40,358 nt of DNA from CAZRUA01 sp964603125. GTDB taxonomy: Bacteria > Bacteroidota > Bacteroidia > B-17B0 > Aurantibacillaceae. The stretch spans positions 1-40,358 of the forward strand of contig CAZRUA010000020.1 of assembly GCA_964603125.1 (NCBI GenBank). The letters run 5' to 3'. Positions 26,360 to 33,407 of the stretch are shown in pieces. Numbering within the stretch: position 1 is the first letter of the stretch; each line of letters starts with the position of its first letter. Position numbers and translations under genes: made by a program. Under the pieces are notes generated by a model. It made no database searches, was not told the DNA's origin, and worked only from the letters and a program-made list of their open reading frames with translations.

Positions 26360-29173
26360 TTAATTCGTTACTACAATCTTTTGTCTAGCACCATTATCAA
26401 TACCTACAATATAATAAATACCTGCTTGTAAATCAGTAATTGAAACTGAATAATTATTTATTGCATTTGTTTTAATTGTTTCAACTATTTGCCCCAATTC
26501 AGTTACAATCGCATAAGTTCCCTCACGTGTTGATTTAATTGTAAACGTCCCATTGTTTGGATTTGGCATAAGTGAAATCCCATTATCATTAAGGTTATTT
26601 TTTATTCCAACAGTGCTAACTGCAAAACAAGTAGACGTATCAGAGCATAAACCTTGTGTAACAATAACTGCATAATTTCCAGTCGAAGTTGCTGTAAAAC
26701 TCTGATTTGTTTCGCCAGCAATAGCTGCATTTCCATTATTACAATCTATCCACTGATAAGTTACGCCTGTTGCATTTGCTGTTAAGGTAGTTGAATTAGC
26801 CGTAACAGAATTATCTGGCAATGGATTTACAGTCAACCTTAAAATATTCAAACTATCACAACCTGTTACAGCTGGCAAAGAAGATGTAACAAATATTCCT
26901 GGATTGGTGTAAACAATTGAGTTAATGGTAACTGACTGCCCCGAACATATAGTGCTATCAACCCATTGTCCAAGAACATTGCCTTGGGCAATTATAAATT
27001 GATTGGAATTAACCGAATTGCTTGTAGCACAAGTGTTATTAGTTGAAATATTGCAAGTAACTACATCGTTAGTAAAAGCATACGGAAGAGAGATAGTAGG
27101 ATTATTTCCACCTACATTAATACCATTAATACTCCATTGATATGTAGCAGGATTTGCAACAGAATTGACTGATGCAGTGAATTCTCTTGCAGAACAAGGG
27201 TTAATTGACTTCGTAAATAATCTTAATTCGGTAATAATAACATAAGCCGTCCCTGCATTAGAAATTTGAATTCTGTACTTTTCATAAGAAGTGGTATTTG
27301 CAAAAGAATAAGAATTCCAAACATCAAATTGCGGGTTAGAATTAGTTTGTGAATCTAAAATATCCCATGTGCTTCCATTGTAACCTTCAAATGTCCATGC
27401 TGTTGGAAGATATCCTGTTGATCCCCATCCGCCACTCATAAGGGGTGAACAATAAAATGAATATTCATTAATTACTTTTCCATTGGCGCTTCCGAAATCA
27501 TATTCCAACCACTCAGGTAAAACACCGGAACCACTTCCCCACCCCAGGTAAATAGTATCTCCATCAAATGCATCTTGAGGGTTATTACCACCATAATTAG
27601 AACTTGATGATGCAATACCACCAAAGGTAACATTAACACCCGCTCCAAGAGCTGTGGTTTCTAAAATACTAACTGTAGGAGCAAGTGGTGTTCCAACTTG
27701 CACATATACCGAACTTATGCGAGATGTACCACACGAATTGTTTGCTGTTACGTTAATAAAACCATCTGTTCCGTTAGGCATTACTGAAATTGTATTAGTT
27801 GTAGAAGTACCTGTCCAGCCATTTGGCAATGACCATGTATAACTTGTTGCTCCAGAAACTGGAGGCACTGAATAAGTTAAGGAAGAGCCCGACATACAAT
27901 ACTTTCTTTCGCCAACAATACTATCTGGTGTAAGTGGAACACAAGGATTATATTCTAATAAATCACCTGTAGGATAAGACCCTTGTGTAGTTCCATTAAA
28001 ACCTGAAAACGATAATACAACAATTGGTAAGTTAGTTGTATAATCAAACTTAATAATACCTCCATAACCCAAAAGTCCCGAATTTACTGTTGCGTATAAA
28101 TAACCATCCGAAGCTTGAATAAAACTACCTTGTGGTCCACCACCAGTTTGCGAACCTAAATTATAAATACCTGAGTAACTTCCTGCACCATTTAGATCAT
28201 ATTCAAACATACCTCCTGCGCCAGTATTATTCCCACCACTTCCACATAAACCATAAAGTTTCCCGTTATTTGCTTTCATCAGAGAGCCTCTAGGATAATA
28301 AACACCCGCAGTATTATTACTAAATGAGTATTTAAGCGAATAAGAACCTGAGATAATATCATACTCAAAAATTACACCTTGATTGTTTACACCTCCACGT
28401 TCAGTCATACCATATAACTTATTTGGAATTGGCTCGATTAAACTACTAAATCTCGGCTGCGAACCAATTGCGATGCCCGTAGTGCCTGTAAAATCAACTA
28501 ATTGAGTATAAACTCCCGAAGGTGTAATTTTAAATATGGTACCATTATTACTTGCACCACCAAAAGTGGTCAAACCATATAAATTTCCATCAGACGCCTT
28601 TAAGAGTGTTCCCTTCGGATTATATCCTCCATTAAATCCATAAGTAAAATTATGTAAAACTGTGTAAGCGTTTGTTCCTCCAAGGTCGTAAGAAAATGCA
28701 ACTCCTTTATCAATAGAACCACCCTCTGATGTCATTCCGAATAATTTACCTCCAACTTCAATCAAATTTCCATAAGGCTTTGAACCAGGGTATGCCCCTG
28801 TAACACCCGTAAAATTAAACAAGTTGGTTATTGTTCCTGTGCTTGGATTATATTGAATCAAATAACCATTACCAGCAGGACTACCAAAATTTGATGAGTC
28901 AGAAGTAACAAGTCCATAAAAATTACCGTTACTGGCCTGCATTAAACCGCCATAAGGTATTGCCCCGTTAGGCGTTGAATTCCCTGCAAATAAAGTAGCA
29001 TTATAAGCTGTACCACTTAAGTTAGAGTTATAAACCACACCTCCATTGGTTGGTCCTCCATTAGGTGTCATACCTAATAATATACTTTGAGCAAACATGT
29101 TGCTAGTAAAACATAAAGCAACAACCGTTGAAAAGATTATCACATAACAGAATTTAACACTAATTTTTCGCAT
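26360..29173 (-). CDS. T9SS cargo protein with GloVer repeats and discoidin-like domain
   Basis: A 937-residue secreted protein. The signal peptide ends near residue 29 (NMFAQ). Residues about 30-410 carry repeats of the Gloeo/Verruco (GloVer, TIGR03803-like) type: KLFGMTSEGGSIDKG, NLYGLTTFGGASNNGT and KLYGMTERGGVNNQG. A PKD/Ig-like domain (about 410-495), a discoidin (F5/8 type C)-like domain (about 512-660; PEWLEYDFGS, TSYEKYRIQISN, ITELRLF), more Ig-like segments and a type A sorting domain (about 864-937, KIVVTN) follow. The discoidin-like part is clearly related to that of the gene at 29285. A TGAGTTYGAC pair lies 51 nt upstream of the ATG. A role in surface glycan binding is inferred from the domains. 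Confidence 0.92.
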   Translation of the reverse strand: MRKISVKFCYVIIFSTVVALCFTSNMFAQSILLGMTPNGGPTNGGVVYNSNLSGTAYNATLFAGNSTPNGAIPYGGLMQASNGNFYGLVTSDSSNFGSPAGNGYLIQYNPSTGTITNLFNFTGVTGAYPGSKPYGNLIEVGGKLFGMTSEGGSIDKGVAFSYDLGGTNAYTVLHNFTYGFNGGYNPKGTLLKASDGNLYGLTTFGGASNNGTIFKITPSGVYTQLVDFTGTTGIAIGSQPRFSSLIEPIPNKLYGMTERGGVNNQGVIFEYDIISGSYSLKYSFSNNTAGVYYPRGSLMKANNGKLYGLCGSGGNNTGAGGMFEYDLNGAGSYSGIYNLGSQTGGGPQGSFIQASDGYLYATVNSGLLGYGGIIKFDYTTNLPIVVLSFSGFNGTTQGSYPTGDLLEYNPCVPLTPDSIVGERKYCMSGSSLTYSVPPVSGATSYTWSLPNGWTGTSTTNTISVMPNGTDGFINVTANNSCGTSRISSVYVQVGTPLAPTVSILETTALGAGVNVTFGGIASSSSNYGGNNPQDAFDGDTIYLGWGSGSGVLPEWLEYDFGSANGKVINEYSFYCSPLMSGGWGSTGYLPTAWTFEGYNGSTWDILDSQTNSNPQFDVWNSYSFANTTSYEKYRIQISNAGTAYVIITELRLFTKSINPCSAREFTASVNSVANPATYQWSINGINVGGNNPTISLPYAFTNDVVTCNISTNNTCATSNSVNSNQFIIAQGNVLGQWVDSTICSGQSVTINSIVYTNPGIFVTSSLPAVTGCDSLNILRLTVNPLPDNSVTANSTTLTANATGVTYQWIDCNNGNAAIAGETNQSFTATSTGNYAVIVTQGLCSDTSTCFAVSTVGIKNNLNDNGISLMPNPNNGTFTIKSTREGTYAIVTELGQIVETIKTNAINNYSVSITDLQAGIYYIVGIDNGARQKIVVTN

Positions 29174-29222
29174 ATTTTTTGTTTGATAAGTTGGAGAAAC
29201 AATAATGATTAATTAAAAAAAT

Positions 29223-29305
29223 GTTGAGTTCGACGTTTTTTGTATGAGTTTGACAAAAAAATTAAGAATTTAGAATTCTACTCTTTACTTCGTTACTACA
29301 ATCTT
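29223..29305. repeat. Duplicated gene-end/intergenic cassette, copy 2
   Basis: Counterpart of 24509-24593: the upstream element of the GloVer gene followed by the 3' end of the gene at 29285. The main differences are T-tract length (6 against 8) and a few bases in the second half-site and just after it. Confidence 0.85.
29225..29254 (-). promoter_or_regulatory. TGAGTTYGAC direct-repeat element upstream of the GloVer gene
   Basis: TGAGTTCGAC (29225-29234) and TGAGTTTGAC (29245-29254) on the plus strand, a 20-nt period with a run of 6 T between them, 51 nt before the ATG at 29173. No good TAnnTTTG box was found between element and gene. It probably controls the GloVer gene and the co-directional gene at 24573. 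Confidence 0.6.
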
Positions 29306-31861
29306 TTGTCTAGCACCATTGTCAATACCTACAACAAAATAAATACCTGCTTGTAAATCAGTAATTGAAGCAGAATAATTATTTGACGCATTTACTTTTA
29401 TAGTATTAACTAATTGACCTAATTCATTTCTGATATAATAAATACCTTCTTGATTAGATCTTAAAGTAAAAGAACCATTATTAGGATTTGGATAAATATT
29501 TAATTGGGATGTTGACATTTCAGAATACTCACTTAAACCTGTACAAGAACTAACAGTAACCAATTGTGTATAATTACCTAAACAACCATTTGTATCAATA
29601 ACCGAAACAGTAAACGAAGAATCAGCTAATAACGACACTGTAAAAGTATCTGTGGCAGGGCCATTTAACCATTGATAACTAACTCCACCACTTGCTGTTA
29701 AAGTTGTTGTTAAAGTTTGCCCTAGGCATAAATTTGTGTTCCCTGTTACAGTGATAGAAGGAAAGCCCATTGTATTAACAACAACAATATTTGATGTATC
29801 TACATTTGAACTGAACACGCAGGCTGTACTTGTAATTATACAACTCACCACATCACCATTATTGGTAGTTGGTAAAATTAACGTATCATTACTTACACCC
29901 AAACTTACACCATTTAATTGCCAGTCTAGATTTTGATAAAATTCAGGTGTGTTAGAATTTGCTACATACATTCTATTACTACACATATTGGGAAAATGTT
30001 GTATCAATTTTAATTCGGTAATAAAAGTCACAGAATTACTAACAGTGTTAGTTATGTAAATTCTATATTTTTCGTAAGCGGTGGTATTTTGAATAGGAAA
30101 ACTTGCCACAACATCAAAAGCAAGTGTTTGGTTAGTTCTTCTATCTAAAGTATCCCAAGTTATCCCATCATTTGAAGCTAGAAAAAACCAACTTTTAGGC
30201 ATTTCATCTAAACCCATTGATCCCAGACCAACCATTGTAGAAGAAAAATAGAGTTCGTAGGTATCAACTGTTTGTCCAAAACCTGAACCAAAATCATGTT
30301 CTAACCATTCGGGCATAGAAAAACCATTAGTTGCCCAGCCATATAAAGTTGTATTAAAATCAAAGGCCGAGCTTGCTGGTGTGCTGAAAAAATCGGAAGA
30401 TGCTGTGGTTGTTCCAGAAGCAAATATTTCATTACGAATTCCTGTTTGCAATTCAGCAATTGATAAAATAGGATTTGCTGTTGTTCCCAAAAAACCTGAG
30501 TAACAAATGTGCTGAGCATAAATATCAGATGATGAATTACTACCGCGAACAAAGGTAATTATAGCTCCACCAATTTCATCAGAAAGTACCACAGCTTCTC
30601 TACCTAAAACTCCAATCTCAACACTATCAGTTAACCACTGTGAAGCTCCTAGAGCGTTTAATTTTTTGGCATAAACAGTAGTAGTTCCAAAAAAATCAAT
30701 ATTCGAATCCCATGTAATAATAACATTGCCGTTGCCTACTTCACATACATCCGGTGAACCTTGATCATAATTTGCATTAGAAATTACTTTACCATCTGTA
30801 GCCCAAATTGAAGTACCCAATCCATCAATATGTTGCGCATAAATATCATTATTTACACCACTTCTAGCATCAACCCATACAAAACAGGCACCATTATTTC
30901 CATTACTACTCATTTTAAGCCCCCACTTATTGCCTGATGCTCCTGATACTACAACCCCATCAACAGTCCATAGCACTGCCCCAGCCGAATTAACTCTTTG
31001 AGCATAAACATCTGTCCCCACTCGCGAATCAATCCAGGAAATAATTGCACCACTCATATTATCACTTACAATTTTGGGTGCTGAAACATCATTAATATTA
31101 TCTCTTATCACAACTCCATTTGCTGCCCATTGTGCAACGCCTGCAGCGTTAAATCTTTGCGCATACAACTTAGTAAACGATTGCATCCATGTAATTATAA
31201 CACCTCCATTTCCATCGCTTGTTATAGCAGAATTATACTCATCTGTTAAAGAACTTACACTTAAACCATCGGTTATCCATAAAGAAGCTCCTGTGTTATC
31301 TATATGCTGAACAAACACATCTGAAGCTGATGAACGATTGTCATAAGCCCAAGTAATATAAGCACCACCTGCATTATCAGCTATAATACTCGCGCCAGAT
31401 TGTTCACTAGGATTGGAACACACCGGAACACCATTTAAAGCCCATTGTATGTTTCCGTTATTATCTACGCGCTGTGCATATATATCACTACTTGTTGTTG
31501 TCGCATTACGCAAATCATGCCAAACAACAATAGCGCCTCCATTCCCGTCGCTTGCTAAATCAGGGCTTTCTTGAGCATTGGCAGCTGTGCAAATTGGAAT
31601 ACCATTAACCGTCCAGAGAGGAACCCCTAACGAATCAAGATGTTGCATATAAATATTAGCATTGTTAGCTGTTAACCTATTATCTTGCCAAACCATAAAA
31701 ACACCTTTATTTCCATCCGTTATTGTTTTAATTCCAAATTGTGAATTATTTGCTAAACAAACAGGCGTATTTACGGTGTAATCGGTACTCCATTGTGCTT
31801 TTGAAATGGTTGTAACAAACAGTGCTGTAAAAAATAAGGCTTGCGTAAGTTTTCTTTTCAT
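29285..31861 (-). CDS. T9SS cargo protein with W-rich propeller repeats and discoidin-like domain
   Basis: An 858-residue secreted protein. After the signal peptide (to about residue 22, ISKAQ), residues about 30-410 hold seven about 50-residue repeats with the pattern [IV]-Y-A-Q-x-[IV]-[DN], G-x-x-x-W, DG-x-x-[IV] and GGAIITW, likely a propeller. A discoidin-like domain follows (about 463-620; PEWLEHDFGSGFG, TAYEKYRIYITN, FITELKLI), related to that in the GloVer protein. Ig-like segments and a type A sorting domain (about 783-858, KIVVTK) end it. No TGAGTTYGAC element lies upstream; instead the gene follows the truncated gene at 31909-32243 by 47 nt and may be read from that promoter. Ligand unknown. 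Confidence 0.91.
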   Translation of the reverse strand: MKRKLTQALFFTALFVTTISKAQWSTDYTVNTPVCLANNSQFGIKTITDGNKGVFMVWQDNRLTANNANIYMQHLDSLGVPLWTVNGIPICTAANAQESPDLASDGNGGAIVVWHDLRNATTTSSDIYAQRVDNNGNIQWALNGVPVCSNPSEQSGASIIADNAGGAYITWAYDNRSSASDVFVQHIDNTGASLWITDGLSVSSLTDEYNSAITSDGNGGVIITWMQSFTKLYAQRFNAAGVAQWAANGVVIRDNINDVSAPKIVSDNMSGAIISWIDSRVGTDVYAQRVNSAGAVLWTVDGVVVSGASGNKWGLKMSSNGNNGACFVWVDARSGVNNDIYAQHIDGLGTSIWATDGKVISNANYDQGSPDVCEVGNGNVIITWDSNIDFFGTTTVYAKKLNALGASQWLTDSVEIGVLGREAVVLSDEIGGAIITFVRGSNSSSDIYAQHICYSGFLGTTANPILSIAELQTGIRNEIFASGTTTASSDFFSTPASSAFDFNTTLYGWATNGFSMPEWLEHDFGSGFGQTVDTYELYFSSTMVGLGSMGLDEMPKSWFFLASNDGITWDTLDRRTNQTLAFDVVASFPIQNTTAYEKYRIYITNTVSNSVTFITELKLIQHFPNMCSNRMYVANSNTPEFYQNLDWQLNGVSLGVSNDTLILPTTNNGDVVSCIITSTACVFSSNVDTSNIVVVNTMGFPSITVTGNTNLCLGQTLTTTLTASGGVSYQWLNGPATDTFTVSLLADSSFTVSVIDTNGCLGNYTQLVTVSSCTGLSEYSEMSTSQLNIYPNPNNGSFTLRSNQEGIYYIRNELGQLVNTIKVNASNNYSASITDLQAGIYFVVGIDNGARQKIVVTK

Positions 31862-31908
31862 TGTATTTTTTTAGTTGTTTAAGATTGAATTAAATTTTAT
31901 TTTAGAAA

Positions 31909-32243
31909 TTAGTTTACAACAACTACTTTTTATAACCATTACCGTAAGGAAATGCGCTTTGATCAGTTGTAACTAATCCATAAATTTTGGCATTACTAGC
32001 TAATGTAAACGAACTATAAGGATTACGTCCGTTGGGCGAACTTGTACCATTAAGTGCAGTTGCCGTGTAAGCTGTTCCATCTAAATTACAGTTAAACATT
32101 ACACCATTATCATTAACTCCCCCGTTTGGAGTTATGCCAAGAAGTTTATTTTGTGCACAAATTGTGTTAGTATAAAGTAAAGCAAGCATAATTAGAAAGC
32201 TCGCCAATTTGTGGTTTTGGATGAATTTATTTGCCATATTCAT
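31909..32243 (-). pseudogene. Internal-deletion remnant of a GloVer-type T9SS cargo gene
   Basis: The open frame from the ATG at 32243 (or 32237, MANKF) encodes a signal peptide (LASFLIMLALLYTNTICAQ) and about 65 residues closely like the start of the GloVer protein: LLGITPNGGVNDNGVMF against LLGMTPNGGPTNGGVVY, both reaching GLVT and GNGY. It then stops at 31923-31925 after GNGYKK. In another frame the next bases read KVVVVN and stop (31909-31929), the typical last residues of a sorting domain here. So the middle and almost all the C-terminal domain appear deleted, leaving the two ends out of frame. An in-frame ATG at 32276 is rejected because it lies upstream of the predicted -7 box. A short secreted peptide could still be made. 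Confidence 0.75.
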
Positions 32244-32253
32244 TTTATTGAAC

Positions 32254-32261
32254 CAAAAGTA
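32254..32261 (-). promoter_or_regulatory. Predicted -7 box of the remnant cargo gene
   Basis: TACTTTTG on the minus strand matches TAnnTTTG exactly. A TTG lies 17 nt upstream as a -33 candidate (32279-32281). The box ends 10 nt before the ATG at 32243 and 16 nt before that at 32237. Confidence 0.65.
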
Positions 32262-32284
32262 AATTTTGGTTTTCATGGCAATAG

Positions 32285-32319
32285 AAAAATGTGATGAAAA
32301 AGACTAAAAATGTGATGAA
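32285..32319 (-). promoter_or_regulatory. TTCATCACATTTTT direct-repeat operator, copy 1
   Basis: On the minus strand TTCATCACATTTTT occurs twice (32319-32306 and 32298-32285), identical, with a 21-nt period. The near half-site edge is 24 nt from the first base of the -7 box. The same arrangement recurs at 33284-33318. The LytTR regulator encoded next door is the obvious candidate binder; this is inference. Confidence 0.75.
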
Positions 32320-32333
32320 GAAAACAAATTAAC

Positions 32334-33041
32334 TTACTTATTCATTAATTCTAAAAGTTCATCACGAATAGCTTTGCTAATTGAAAAATCAGCATTTGCA
32401 ATTGTAACCGATTCAGTTTGAATTAAAGAAACGTGATTAACGTTAATAATAGTACCTCGGTTTATCTTTTTAAATTGGTCGGGCGGTAATTTTTCCATCA
32501 TTTCAGCTATTGTACTACGTACCATTATTTTTTTTCCGTTTTTAAGTTCAAATACTGCATAATTTTGATCGCTTTGAATAAACAATATTTCGTACAAAAA
32601 AACTTTGATGTAATCATAACCATCCTTTACCATTATGGATTGAAGAGATTGAGTTGAGCTTGCGGAATTTGAAAAATTACTTAGAGCTATTTCAATAGCT
32701 GCATACAAATCGTTTTTAGTAAATGGTTTTACTAAATAGGCATTAGGTTTTACTTTTTTAGCCCGCTCAATAGTGGCCGCATCACTATTTGCTGTTAGAA
32801 AAATTAGGGGCATTGTATACTTTTCTCGAACGTATTCGGCTAAATCAATACCGTCTTTGCCGGCACCTAAATTAACATCAATTAAAAGTAAATCAGGTTT
32901 TTCCTCTTCAATCATTTTAATAGCCCTATTGTAGTTGGGAGAGGTAGTAGCCAACATGTAACCTAGCTTTTTAAGTGTTAAGCAAATGGTATCCGATATT
33001 ACCATTTCATCTTCAACGACGCCTATTTTAATTTGAGACAT
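32334..33041 (-). CDS. LytTR-family response regulator, second system
   Basis: A 235-residue regulator with a receiver domain (about 4-122; E10-D11, phosphoacceptor D55 in LLLIDVNLGAGKDG, T83, K105) and a LytTR DNA-binding domain (about 133-233; YEILFIQSDQNYAVF, FKKINRGTIINVNHVSL). It starts 13 nt after the stop of the small double-CxxC gene, so the two form one transcript. Repeated TTCATCACATTTTT sites lie before that transcript and directly after this gene, before the remnant gene. That pattern fits autoregulation plus control of the following cargo genes. The HisKA_2 kinase upstream at 33408 is the likely partner. Confidence 0.95.
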   Translation of the reverse strand: MSQIKIGVVEDEMVISDTICLTLKKLGYMLATTSPNYNRAIKMIEEEKPDLLLIDVNLGAGKDGIDLAEYVREKYTMPLIFLTANSDAATIERAKKVKPNAYLVKPFTKNDLYAAIEIALSNFSNSASSTQSLQSIMVKDGYDYIKVFLYEILFIQSDQNYAVFELKNGKKIMVRSTIAEMMEKLPPDQFKKINRGTIINVNHVSLIQTESVTIANADFSISKAIRDELLELMNK

Positions 33042-33054
33042 AAGCGCAATTTAG

Positions 33055-33249
33055 CTATTTTTCTGAAATAATTTCCGACAAACAATCATTACAGCAATAA
33101 CGCTTTATGATTTTTTTTTTGGACATTACTAATTTACACAAATCAAGAAATTTTAAAGGGATTTCACTCATTGAACCAGAACACTTTTTACAGATAATTA
33201 ATTCTGGTTCAACACGATTTGCAAATTGACTAATGTTTAACAAGGCCAT
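33055..33249 (-). CDS. Small double-CxxC protein, possible zinc ribbon
   Basis: A 64-residue protein starting at the ATG at 33249 (MALLNISQFANRVEPE). A TTG start at 33267 is possible but would lie upstream of the -7 box. It has CKKC near residue 20 and CCNDC near residue 53, that is two CxxC pairs about 30 residues apart, which could hold one zinc ion in a ribbon-like fold. No signal peptide. It is the first gene of the transcript encoding the LytTR regulator, under a TTCATCACATTTTT operator. The predicted -7 box ends only 3 nt before the ATG, so the mRNA may be leaderless or nearly so. Function unknown; a modulator of the regulator is one idea. Confidence 0.7.
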   Translation of the reverse strand: MALLNISQFANRVEPELIICKKCSGSMSEIPLKFLDLCKLVMSKKKIIKRYCCNDCLSEIISEK

Positions 33250-33252
33250 ATA

Positions 33253-33260
33253 CAAATTTA
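33253..33260 (-). promoter_or_regulatory. Predicted -7 box of the small gene and LytTR regulator transcript
   Basis: TAAATTTG on the minus strand matches TAnnTTTG exactly, 3 nt before the ATG at 33249. No TTG is found at the -33 position, which would fit a promoter needing an activator. Confidence 0.6.
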
Positions 33261-33283
33261 AACTCAATTTTATTTAAGTGAAT

Positions 33284-33318
33284 AAAAATGTGATAAAGTA
33301 GCAGAAAAATGTGATGAA
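33284..33318 (-). promoter_or_regulatory. TTCATCACATTTTT direct-repeat operator, copy 2
   Basis: On the minus strand TTCATCACATTTTT (33318-33305) and TTTATCACATTTTT (33297-33284) are repeated with a 21-nt period. The near edge is 24 nt from the -7 box at 33260, exactly as in the copy at 32285-32319. Confidence 0.75.
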
Positions 33319-33407
33319 TTAAACTTCAACAAATTTTAACAATTTAAATAATCTTCAATGTTCCTTTGCTTACAATAGATTAGATAAAAAACTGTCATTG
33401 ATAAAGC

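Noticed and set aside
29174..29224. A TAnnTTTG promoter box before the GloVer gene
   Set aside because: No acceptable match was found between the direct-repeat element and the ATG; the nearest has an extra base between TA and TTT.
32244..32276. Upstream in-frame ATG at 32276 as start of the remnant cargo gene
   Set aside because: It lies upstream of the predicted -7 box at 32254-32261, and the signal peptide is more typical when started at 32243 or 32237.
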